Source: Isoetes taiwanensis (taxonomy: Eukaryota; Streptophyta; Lycopodiopsida; Isoetales; Isoetaceae). From it: 64,000 nt of DNA. Position numbers and translations under genes: made by a program. Numbering within the stretch: position 1 is the stretch's first letter; every line of letters begins with the position of its first letter. This document shows positions 23,566 to 33,979 of the stretch, piece after piece. The notes under the pieces were generated by a model. The model was not told the origin of the DNA. It saw only the letters and a list, made by a program, of their open reading frames with translations, and ran no database searches. The stretch is from the NCBI GenBank assembly GCA_021234155.1, contig JAJEKV010000028.1:374001-438000 (forward strand), given 5' to 3'.

Positions 23566-23755
23566 GAAATTCTAGAACCAACAGAATTCAGCTCAGAGGA
23601 AACGCCGATGAGGAATGCTAGCAGGCAACATGGATATATAGTAGACAGAGCCAAAGAAAGCCTGCGCCATAGAAGGCTCAGGCCATAGATAGATCTGACG
23701 CCAAAAATGGCGTAACGCCAAAACAAGCGTCCCTTTCCCCAGAATGATGGTTCTC
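23566..23755 (-). repeat. 190-bp shared unit end, copy 1
   Basis: Nearly identical to 41634-41823. Read on the minus strand it begins GAGAACCATCATTCTGG and contains paired GGCG/CGCC words (TGGCGTTACGCCA). A short frame (IFGVRSIYGLS) is open in both copies, but I have no evidence that it is translated. It marks the presumed 5' end of unit 2. Confidence 0.85.
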
Positions 23756-23820
23756 TTCTTTATAAGAAGAGAAAGGTCCTTTGCAAAGCAATAACATCCG
23801 ACACAAAGAGGAACCTACCT

Positions 23821-25514
23821 TGTGACGTCCCCTACTCGTATACGGTGCACTCACCGTACACAAACAGGAGTTCATCCCCCATACCAGCTCCATGCTAATA
23901 CAGGGCCCTCCACATGACACTGCAACCGTGACGGGTTCCAGTGGGAAGAGTGGAAGGGTCATTGCACCCCGCCTCCTCGTGGCCTACCTAGCTGCCAAGC
24001 GTAAACATACATGTCGTGTAGCACATACATCAACATCATATGACCATCACGAAGGATGGTCCTCCACATATCTGCATAGACAAAGGTCGACACATCACAT
24101 AGGGAATCCTACCCAAGGCTCGGACTCAAAGGGATGTGGACGGGCTTGGGTCCTCGAGTTGAGTCGCAGGCGAATTCATGGCAATGGATTTGGGCGGCAT
24201 AAGAACATGGCATAGGGTTGTCCACTCCATCCGCCCCTCCCGTGCACACTTTGCGAGTAGGCTGAAAAAGTGTTGGGACGACTGTAGCCCGGCCGGGATG
24301 CATAGCCAAGGGGCTATATCCCGGGTTGCATCTCCCCAGTTCGATGGGGCGGTAGGGATCTCTCCCCTCCGAGATCTACATGTCGACTCAAGGTGACTAG
24401 AGGGCCCCCGCCTGTATTCGACTTGAACTCAATGGAAGGTCATATTCACCACCTCACGAGTGTCGAGCCCATGCCTTGCCCCACGCAGGTGGCAAGCCAT
24501 TAGACCTAGTCACAATGATCCGGTAGCACTAACACACCATAGGGATCGTTCAAGAGTCGAACACGAACCTCCTTATAAGCCCGGTCCGGCCCCTTCACCC
24601 ACAACTGTGTGTGTGGCTCTTGGCACGGCCGCATCTATAGTGTGCTAGAGAGGCTAATCTAGAAGCATCTACTACCAAGCTTTTAGGTCTCTACCCCCTT
24701 CCCAATACAAGGAGTTCACAGGAGATACATCATCCATATACATCACGGAAGAACTAAAGAACAAGATCTAATCTATATCATAGAGTTAGGTTCTTTTAGT
24801 TAGAATCTGCTATCTAGAGTTCTAGAGGGTTTGTTATGGGCAATTTAAGAGGCTAAACCCACTGATTGATGGCTGAAATGGGGTTTAGACTACTAAATTG
24901 CCTAAATACCCGATCCTTGAGTTCCTCCTCGACGAACTCGACCATCCTGCTGAAATGCTCGAATCAAGGAAAACTAATGATGCGGTTCTCTCGGGCATGA
25001 AGTTGGGAGGAAGGGTTTTGGCTCTTGAGGCAGCAAAACAGAGCTCTAAAACCCTAGAAACGAAAATGGGCAAGTTAGGGTTCTCCTACTTAAATAGACA
25101 AGGGGTGGCTAGGGTTTCCAATTATCCCCTTTAGGCATGTGGGATAAGTGGGAAAAGGGCCCACTTGCCTTTAAGGGCTAGGTGGCCAAATGTGCCCACA
25201 TGGAAATGTGTGCACCCAAATGTGCTCACATGGAAATGTGTGCACATTAATGAATGTGTACATTGGAAAATGTGCACATTATTACACCTATATGGGTATG
25301 GCCCACTTGGCATCAAGTGGCCACATGGAAATGTGTGCCCACATTAATGTGTACATTGGAAAATGTGCACATTAATACTAATGCACATTCTTAGCAAGTT
25401 GCCCCTAGGGGCTACCCACTTGGCTACACGTTGGCACATCGTCGGGTCGGGTGGGCGTGGCGTGGACGGCATAATATACGTCACGGGGCGTGATAATGTC
25501 TTTGGAACATCACA
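23821..25514 (-). repeat. Element A 3' LTR
   Basis: 1694 bp, TG...CA ends (minus strand TGTGATGTTCC... to ...GGACGTCACA). Transcriptionally oriented leftward. It contains direct repeats of ACATGGAAATGTGTGCAC near 25195-25390, a likely U3 enhancer array, and a TATA-like CTATTTAAG at about 25088-25096 on the minus strand. Confidence 0.9.
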
Positions 25515-25528
25515 TTCTCCCCACCTTG
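25515..25528 (-). other. Element A polypurine tract
   Basis: On the minus strand AAGGTGGGGAGAA sits immediately upstream of the 3' LTR start TGTGA. This is the expected plus-strand priming site for reverse transcription. Confidence 0.85.
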
Positions 25529-28200
25529 AAATGATGATGTCGTCCGCAAAGATCGTGGTTCTCCCCACCTTGGAATCTTCCTAACCTTGCAATCAACCCG
25601 ATGCATACGATATACTACTATAATACTTACACATTTATTACGATTACCTTAAGATAATATTTTTAAATCATTATTACGCCATTACATTATCAAATAAGTT
25701 GTCAATTAAGTAACTTCTACTAAAATAAGGTACTTATTAGTTTCTATTATCACAACATTTAGTTTATCACAATTTAACACTTTCATATACAATTATTATT
25801 TAAGGTACTCTTCATTCCTTGCAACACATTCCAACAAAATTTGTGTTGCGTGTCTTCTTCGACCTTAAAATCCTCGCATTAATTTTACAATATCTATAAT
25901 TACATACTTACTATCTTAATTATTAGAATTACTCTAAGGTAATGTTTTAAGACATTACTATTTAGTTATCCTATTAACTTATCACATCATAACTTAATCC
26001 ATGCAAGGTAATTATTAACCTTACTTAATACAACATTTAAGTTTATCAGAGTTTATCAATTTCATACAAAATTTACACTTCTAAGGTACCCTTCATCCCT
26101 TGCAACACATTATAACAAAATTTGTGTTGCAAGCCTTCGTAGTTCGACCTCCTTGCCCTCCGGGGCTCTATTCAAGTTGTGCCCATTACACTACCTATTA
26201 TTAATTATTACAAAAAATTTTGGTTATATGGTGACCACCCCACCTATCTACATGGATGCATGGCTAATCTCCCGGCGTAGGAAGAGGGTGGATCTTCCAT
26301 TATGGCCGTGGAGACAGCGCCTATATGCCTATATGCCGCTCATGCCTACACCTCTAGTTGCCCAGCGTGGAGGATATCCTTCCCGCGTGGGGGGCGTGAA
26401 GGATAGATTCCTCCTATCAAAGCATATATGGGGCTAAAGGTGCCTTTCCTATCAATGCATTCCTTAATGACCTCCTTTCTCTCGAGGTCGCTCTACTTCG
26501 GGGACGTAAGTAGACTTTCTAATCTACCTTCCACTCGTCCAAAGTGCTTGGCGGTCATGCCTACATTGACATTACACCACGCCCTAGAGATCACCGTAGT
26601 GGTCTCATCATCGGTAACAACGCATGCAATCCATACCAAGCATAGGTTGCATGCGCAGATTAATCTTAACTACACATGAAACTAATCTAAACACAAATCG
26701 ACATGCCTGAGCCAATTTTTTTTTCTGGCTCCCTTAATGCATGTGATTAACATAATTACCCTAAGGTAATATTTATGAATTAACATTATCATAGTATCGG
26801 ATACATTACTTCCGATAGTACAATTATATTTACTCTAAGCTTTGCAATATTTAACGACTTTTAGATCGCGATTATTTAAACAATAACCCTGATTTAGACC
26901 TATTGTATTATAGACAGGGTTTTAATTATCATACACAAGAATTAGATGTGCTTCTTATTCTCTTCCTTGGGTCCTCAGATTACCCTTTGGAAGTATATCC
27001 CTAAGATGCACTTAAGTATATCCGAATTCTATTTTCTATTTATATTTATAAGGACCTATAGCTATCCTTGGAAGGAATTGCATCCTTGCGAAGGATTAAT
27101 TAACATGCTACTTCACATTATCGTTGTTATTTAACTTATTTCCCTATGATACATATACATTACAACAATTTCTATGCGCGGTTATTAGGGTCTATATTTA
27201 ACTTATCAATAAGACACATTAAGGCTTATAATACATGCGCATACCTTACCTAAGGCTAAAACGCATCCATTCATTGAGCGGTCGAGTAGTTTGGAGGTGA
27301 CTTGGTCGTTCATTGCTCCCATAGTTTTGCTCCACTTCGTTGGTGTAGTTCACTACTACGTCGGTCCTCAAGACGTTGAAGGCCTCCCCGAGCTATCTAT
27401 CTATCTATCTTACGCTCTATTCGCCCGGCCATTGCGGAGTGAACTCTATTTCTGATCGGTCAATTCGGTTGCAAGTAACGTTCAATCATAAGATTGAGCC
27501 CTCCCACTTTTCTTGAAAAAGAAAATGGTCTGCACCCTTCAATGACATTGCACACAACGTCATATCTATTCTCTCCCCTTAAGAGGTTATACGCTTCTTA
27601 CTTAGCGCATTAAGTTACTAGCCTTAGCTAACATATATAACCATCTAAGATGGATGCACATATTATGTTATCATTTATTTCAATATAATTATGGGTTATC
27701 TACTTAGTTAGAACGATTCTAAACCACAAGGTTTTGTCATGACGACAATTCTTTTTGTCTCAAAAGACTATTTGATTACTATAATTCTTATTTTAGATGT
27801 ACCTTACATATATTATTCTTTTATATTCTAGAGATTCCCCCTTTCTTAGTTATTTAGCTCTTGGAATATTCCTACCAATCGAATTGATGTCATCGTAACA
27901 AGTTGGCCGGACTTGTTAGATTACTTCTTTTCTTTCGGTTGGATTATTCTTTTGGAGATACTAGATTTATACATGGTCAACAATTATCCTAGTAGTGATT
28001 CCTTCTTAGCGAGGAGATCAATCTCACCAAGTGGTTTCAATACGTTGGATGTCTGTTAACAATCGTGTATAATTTTAGTTACTCCTATGCGTCTCCTTCC
28101 CAATTGGGCAATCCTTTCAACGAGAATATCCGGAATTGCCTTCTAATCCCAATATGGATGTTACCATCCATACATTTAACCTACTAGGCCCCGTGGCCTT
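25529..28200 (-). other. Element A 3' untranslated region and AT-rich internal DNA
   Basis: 25529-26740 is clearly related to 45880-46740 of element B, with shared blocks such as GGTTATATGGTGACCACCCC and the GCAACACATTCCAACAAAA phrase, and is non-coding in both. In B the chromodomain-like tail of pol ends just beyond this block. In A, AT-rich sequence with repeated CTAAGGTAATATTT words follows instead and no pol is present. Confidence 0.65.
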
Positions 28201-31200
28201 AGATCCTTGAGCTTGCTAGAAGCTCATCCACTCGTTGCCTGCTTGAAGGAGCAAGGTAACGTTCTTCCGAGTCGCTCGATACTTCAGTCTCCTTGACGGT
28301 GGATGCTCTTTGAAGTAGAGGTTGACTTTGTTCGCTAGCAGCCTCTTATTGCTGGTGGCTTGATGGTGTAGTTGATCACTTGAAATCTTCCATGCCGCTT
28401 TTCAAAAGCCTGAAGGTGGCGTCCTTGAAAAAGATCTTTCATCTTGAACTCTTTATCTTGGCAGCTAAAGGATGACTCTGTATCCGATATTGTTTCTTCG
28501 ACTCCATCGATGTCTCATATGTCGAGTCCTCTTGTCGTTATCGTGTTGCCCGAAGAGTGTTGACGATGTTGATTGCTTCACCCCTGCAACTTGCATGACA
28601 TCTCTTCCTTTGATGTGTTACGCTATGGGAGGGAAGAAATAACAAGGGAACTATACATGCACAACATATAGCTTACATAATTACAATTACTACTAGAGCT
28701 ATTAGGTCTCCCTTGTGCCTCCCTTCGAGTTGGACACCTACTCCTTGGCAATGTCATCGGTGTTCCTCCCGGTGCAATGGTGTTGACGATCTATATCCTC
28801 CTATTTGTACGTCGGCTCGTACTCCGGGGTAACTTGTTGATATACTTGGGCCCTCCGATGTTTGTCGGCTATGGCACAACCGCTTTGCATCATATTCTAA
28901 CTAAGGTGTGCTTGTCGTTGATGCTTCGACATTTCAGTCTGCTTCTTGATCCTGTTCTCGGGCAATAATTGTTCCCCCCTTCATGATACTTGAAGCTATT
29001 TGAAGGCGTCTCTTGAGGCTGTGCGCGATTCCTTTGGCTATACTCCTCTGGAGTTGTTCTCTTCTGCAGTTGTTCTTTGAATCGTTCATCCTTGGGTTCA
29101 CCAAGTTGCATGCAAGGCCGCGTGCAAGTCATCGGCTCGCCTCACCTAGTTGGTTCTCCATCGAGCTTCCAAACTTCTTCGTTTGATCCCCTCGATCACA
29201 TGGCTTGGACGTTGTCACGTTCCACAGTGCTATGCCGTCTTCTTGTCTTGAGGTACCCTCCGGTGACTTTGATTGTGCTCGTCAGTTTTGATCCCTCCAT
29301 TTGCCTGCGGGAAGCTTCGTGGAAGAAGTCGGTTGCTAGCACTTCTCGGCTTTCAGTTCGACCTTTGTCCTTCTATGCATTTCGGTCTCTTTGGCAAGTA
29401 AGGCATCATGACTCTCCTCCCTGATGGCTCCGTTGTCGGGATGATGGATCCTTATCTCTGCGCAGCTTGACCCTTGCGTTGAAGAAGTACCTGCCTTAGA
29501 TATACTCTTGTCGTTGAATAGCCTTGCTATTATCTTGAACTCTCTTTTCGTAGAGAAGGTGCTTCGGTTGCTATCCTTGTCGTTAAAGGCGTCGAATGCT
29601 TCTACCTTGGGCGTTTGGCGTGCCACATGTCGGAGATATGGTCGGCTTCTTCTCTTCTAATTCTTTGGTAGGAGTATCGTGAAGCCATCACCTAGTTGTT
29701 GGGGGCATATCTCCTCGTCGCGGTGCCTTTCGTAAGTGCATCTCCATCTACTACACTTGTCATAGCACATCCCCCTATATTACCACAAGTTGGAATTATG
29801 GTTGTCGAGATGTTGCCTTCTTAGTTGGCTTGTTGATGTTGGGGCGTTCCTCCTTCCATTGTTGAGGCCACTCATGTCATAAGTTCGTCAAGTGCTGCCA
29901 CTGCTACAAGAGGTAGTGTTGCGCCCTGACGATGTCCTGGTGCAGTGCTGATGCTCTTGACATGACCGGTGTTGTCTCTTGTTCTGACATTGGGTGGACG
30001 AGCGGTCTTCTACTTGAGGGCAGTTCCCGAAGTGTTTGGAGTCGAAGGTTTGCTTGGGCTCTGGTCGTTTCTCCCTCGTACTTGCTCTTCCATTTTGATC
30101 TTGGGCTATGGTTGTGCTTCCTTGTTTCCTCCTTTGGTAGTCGAAGTGAAGGAGCTTCCTGATCTAAGCGCTAAATCCGTAAAACATGACTCTAAACTCA
30201 TGTTTCTCCACTATATATGTGGACACCCTAGATATACAATAGACATATACGCATTTACATTGGGATTTTAATTCATCCACTTTTGTAAAACAACTACGAA
30301 GATCTACATAATTATTTATACTCCTTTAGGTTTCCCTTCCTCGATCGCGTTTGATCCTTCGGTTTTGCTGCATCTTCTTCGTTCAGGTTGACTCCGGGAT
30401 TTCTTGAGATGCTGCTACTATTATTGTTGAGCTTCATAATACGATCCGGAGCTGATCACCTCAAGTTGCGAAGAGTGTTCGTCGATGTGATCCCTTGAAA
30501 AGATGCTCCTCCTTATTGTGTATATTCGTCGCGAGGAATGCGGTAGAACGCTCCACGCCCCTACATGCGGTGTGTTGTTGCAAGATTGTTGATTGCGGTG
30601 CCATTGATCGAGCTTGAGTAGGGTCACTGGCTGTTGCGGTCGGGCATTCTTGAATGTCTTGCTCGAGATCGCGGGTCGATGAGGCGGGCATTGTCAATCC
30701 CCGCGGGTTGAATTTCGAGTGCGACTCACTTTGCTTGGGCTTTGCTTCATTCGAGGTGGCTCTCACGTGCACGGAAGTGTGGTCATCTCCATTGCCCTAT
30801 CATGGCTCCTTCTTCCGTCGCCTTTGCGTGATTTGTACCTGCTGGCTAGGTCGTCTCCTCCGTCCTTTGGGTCCTAACCATTCGATGCACTCCTTGGCTG
30901 GCGTAGTAAAGCGAATCCTTCCTTTGGTTTCTAGGTGTTCACGGGTCCGAATTCTGTTTGAGCAGAATATTCTCCTCCTTGGTCTTGCCCCTAGTGCTGA
31001 TCTGTGCCTTCGAAGTCGGAAATGTTCCTTGATATCGTCTCCTCCCTCTCATGGTCTCCTACCTTTTGGAACCGATGAAAGTTCTCCTGGCTGGTGCAAA
31101 GGGGCTGGAGGCTCATCTTGGTCAGCCTTAGGTGCTTTGTGGTTGCCTAGCTTGGTTACTCCTTTTGTTGACGCGTTTTGAGCTGGCTGGGCCGCAAGGT

Positions 31201-31706
31201 CGTGGTGATCTTCCCTCCGGTTTTTATACGCCCTGTGTCGCCATGAGTTGTCTCCTCGATGGAAGATTATGCCCCTCGGCCCTAGCTCGTGATGCTAACG
31301 CGACATCGATGCCTAACATCTTTCTGTGCACTGTATTTTGTTGTCTCGCGTTCTTCCATTTGAAACTCATGTGCGCCGAGTTGGTGAAGGCGTTGAGATC
31401 CTCTTTTCGATGTGTGAGCTCGTGGGCGTGGTAGCGGAGGTTGACATCTAGAACATTCTTGGTGCCGTTGGTTACCAATATTCTTCCCATTTGATGGAGA
31501 TTGATGATAGGTCGGTGGTGTCTGTTCTACTCGTTTGTCGGTTGAGGTGTTTGTCGTTGTGCTTCCCCTCTTGGTCTGCCTTTTTCGGTCTCCTCTCCTT
31601 ATCTGTTTGTGCATTGGCTGGGACCTTGATGTCTTCAAGAAGTTGCGCCCTTAGCTCGTCTGTGGCTCTGGCCCCGTCCTTCGAAAGCAACGCTCGTGTA
31701 TCCTAG
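28201..31706 (-). pseudogene. Element A internal coding remnants, unidentified
   Basis: This is the GC-richer part of A. Minus-strand frames at 31690-31224, 30772-30421, 29626-29336 and 29132-28890 are rich in Gln, Thr, Ser, Arg and Lys, with phrases such as DELRAQLLEDIKVPANAQTD and TRDLEQDIQECPTA. The composition suits a degenerate gag-like or structural protein in several frames. Plus-strand frames of similar length here are Leu/Ser/Cys-rich and look like shadows. I found no catalytic motif of protease, reverse transcriptase or integrase. Confidence 0.35.
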
Positions 31707-32404
31707 AGTCTACTTGAAGGGCTCTCCTACAATATTACGGGCTCTATAAGCAAGCAAGATGGCTCGGCGGCGGCATTACTAGAGACATATGTATAATCTA
31801 CAAGTCTATGGACATTAGGACGTGTGGTATGGCATGACATGAGGGTTGTTTTGCAAAGCCCTCATGGTGTTTGAGGTATACTCTAAGGTCCTAGCAAAGT
31901 TGGTTTGGGGGGGTCCAATCTCTACACATGGAATGACTTGGGCAGCTCTAGGCTCTAGCTCCTTTCTAGGTATCGGCAATAGGGAGTGTCAATGTGCGGC
32001 TATATAAGTCAAACTCTATTAGAAGGACACGAAATTAGGTCAAGGTTTATGCCTTTGGCTCGGCAGAGGTGGTGTACCAACAGTTGGACTTGGGTTGCTA
32101 TGCTAAGGTCTAGATGACTATAACAAAGGGGTGTTCGAGCACTTCTACCTAGGAGTAAGGCATCGGCTTGAAGCGAGATCAATACTTGCGAGCTACTAAT
32201 GGGGTATGCTTCTATCTACAAACAAACTACAGTTTGGGAAAGCAATTCAAGGGTTTGAGTAATTTTGGTCATTTTGAGATGGGGTTTGGCATTTCTATCC
32301 TAATTTGAGGTCATAAATGGATTCTAGGCTGTCTAACGGTCCTAACGCAACAAATTTCGGCGATTTGGAGCTCTGTAGCTCAAGTTATGGAGGTTCAAAA
32401 TTTG

Positions 32405-32682
32405 GAGGTCTCACACGTTCTTGAGACCGATTTTGAGAATGTAGAAATCTGTCCTGGTGCGACGTGTGAGACATGGGTCCCAATTGGGCTAGGCTTACTC
32501 AATTTAAGTGATCTAAGGCTGTAATTCCACTAAACTCATCGAGTTAGGCAGAATTGACCCCTTACTTGGTCGATTTGGAGCTGTTTTGGGCATTTTTGGG
32601 CATGGTCTCTCACGCGTTGCGCCCGGCCCAGATTCCTAAAATCTAGAAATGTGTCTGGCGGCGACGTGTGAGACATCGTCTC
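32405..32682 (-). repeat. Element A hairpin pair upstream of the gag-like region
   Basis: Two hairpin units. One spans about 32408-32475, with GTCTCACACGT and ACGTGTGAGAC as outer arms. The other spans about 32604-32677, with left arm GTCTCTCACGCGTTGCGCCC and right arm TGGCGGCGACGTGTGAGAC. Between them lies AGTTAGGCAGAATTGACCCC, which has a counterpart between the two equivalent hairpins of element B near 53620-53690. Confidence 0.75.
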
Positions 32683-32819
32683 AATTTTGCTCAAAAGCTC
32701 CAATTTGACTAAAACAAAAGCTAGAATTCTATAACTTAACTTAATTAAGTAACTTTATACAGTTATAATTTACTCTAAAACACGTTGTATTAAACCAATT
32801 TTATCATTTACGAAATTAA

Positions 32820-33066
32820 TAAGGTTCTCCTTTGATATGATTGGTAAGTGCATATCTTTCTTCATTAGAGTTACTCCCTTGGTGTGTCTTTATGGTTTGT
32901 TGAGTCTTCAAAATGTTGGACCAGCTTACGCTCTGCTTGCTTCTTGACCCCTGGCCTCCCGCTCTCGTTCGCCCCTCTCCTCTTCTTGTTTCCTTGACCT
33001 CCTTTGCCCTCTGGCTGTTTCGCCTTGTCGAGGGAGTCGAGTGGTGCGTTTTGGTCTTGGCGTCAT
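32820..33066 (-). pseudogene. Element A histone H3-like ORF relic
   Basis: From ATG 33066 the minus strand encodes a basic N-terminus (MTPRPKRTTRLPRQGE, then Arg/Glu/Gln-rich), passing straight into [13 protein letters not shown], the second half of histone H3 helix 2. The frame then breaks and runs to a stop. In the neighbouring frame GVTLMKKDMHL follows, matching the H3 loop 2 and helix 3 text [10 protein letters not shown] of element B. The alpha-N helix, helix 1 and most of helix 2 are deleted. It has the same place in the element as B's histone ORF (just inside the primer site, before the second hairpin pair) and the same MTxR start, so the two derive from one ancestral ORF. Confidence 0.8.
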
Positions 33067-33208
33067 CTCGTCGGAGGCTTGGTGTCTATCAGGATGATGA
33101 CTCTATCTAGCTTAAGGGTCTTGGTTCTAAGTCTAAGGCTTGGCCATTAATATTATCTAACATTATTACAGCTTAAATCTAATTAAGGATTGTAATTCAA
33201 ACACAAAC

Positions 33209-33285
33209 GATGCCTGCCCTCAGTGGTTGGCACGGGGGGGTTCAATCCTGTGGGTGGGAGGTTCAATTCCCGCTACCGTGGAAAT
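33209..33285 (+). repeat. tRNA-like / SINE-head-like segment
   Basis: GCCCTCAGTGGTTGGCACG resembles a pol III A box region, and about 45 bp later GGTTCAATTCCCGC is a good match to the B box (GGTTCRANNCC). No complete cloverleaf is evident. It may be the head of a tRNA-derived SINE inserted in the leader of element A, or a chance resemblance. Confidence 0.4.
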
Positions 33286-33406
33286 TCTTTTAAGATGAGG
33301 TTTAAATAGATTAGAAAGCTAATCTAGCTAATTCCTAGGCTGAAATTCGAATTACTAAGTTACTTTTCTAAATTTTTTTGACTTTTTAAACTGTTTTCAG
33401 ATCAAT

Positions 33407-33740
33407 GTCTCACACGTTGCGCCCAGACAGGTTTCTACATGAGACCATCCTATTTGGCTCACTAATTTTTTTTCTGGCGCGACGTGTGAGACCATCCTAT
33501 TGCGCCCAGACAGGTTTCTACATTTTAGAAATTGGCTCTGGCGCGACGTGTGAGACCATCCTATTTGGCTCACTAATTTTTTTTCTGGCGCGACGTGTGA
33601 GACCATCCTATTTGGCTCACTAATTTTTTTTCACTAATTTTTTTTCTGGCGCGACGTGTGAGACCATCCTATTTGGCTCACTAATTTTTTTTCTGGCGCG
33701 ACGTGTGAGACCATCCTATTTGGCTCACTAATTTTTTTTT
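33407..33740 (-). repeat. Element A hairpin and 47-bp tandem copies of its arm
   Basis: The left arm 33407-33426 (GTCTCACACGTTGCGCCCAG) pairs with CTGGCGCGACGTGTGAGAC at 33474-33492. That right arm plus CATCCTATTTGGCTCACTAA and a T run then recurs at 33538, 33585, 33646 and 33692, mostly at 47-bp spacing. A second left-arm fragment (TGCGCCCAGACAGG) appears at 33501. The array lies between the primer site and the histone relic. Confidence 0.85.
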
Positions 33741-33741
33741 C

Positions 33742-33840
33742 TTTAACTGCTACTAATTCACTTTAACTGCTTCTTTAACTGCTATTAATTCACTTTAACT
33801 GCTACTAATTCACTTTAACTGCTACTAATTCACTTTAACT
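33742..33840. repeat. 20-bp tandem repeat TTTAACTGCTACTAATTCAC
   Basis: About five copies of the 20-mer, one shortened and one with a G/C change, between the hairpin array and the primer site of element A. An isolated TTCACTTAATTGTTACTAGC near 55664 in element B marks the homologous position, unamplified. Confidence 0.85.
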
Positions 33841-33966
33841 GTTGCTAGCTTAGCATATACTACAAAAATGAGAAAAAATTTCCCATTTCTCGAGGTTTGA
33901 GGATCCTATCAAGTTAGTACTACTGGGAGCATGGTCAGTGCTTTGCTCTTGGTCTCCAAGAACATT

Positions 33967-33978
33967 GCTCTGATACCA
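33967..33978 (-). other. Element A primer binding site (initiator Met tRNA)
   Basis: The minus strand reads TGGTATCAGAGC one base after the 5' LTR end. This is the standard primer site complementary to the 3' end of initiator Met tRNA in plant LTR retrotransposons, and it fixes the element's orientation as minus. Confidence 0.9.
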
Positions 33979-33979
33979 C

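Noticed and set aside
24001-24400. Short frames repeated in all four LTRs (MSVAHTSTSYDHHEGW-type)
   Set aside because: They recur only because the LTRs are repeated, and they shift frame between copies. No sign of selection for a protein.
30654-31181. 175-codon plus-strand frame in element A
   Set aside because: Antisense to the element, Cys/Ser/Leu-rich and without motifs. Its openness follows from base composition.
32913-33110. Plus-strand 65-codon frame
   Set aside because: Antisense to the histone relic of element A, which has clear similarity to element B on the minus strand.
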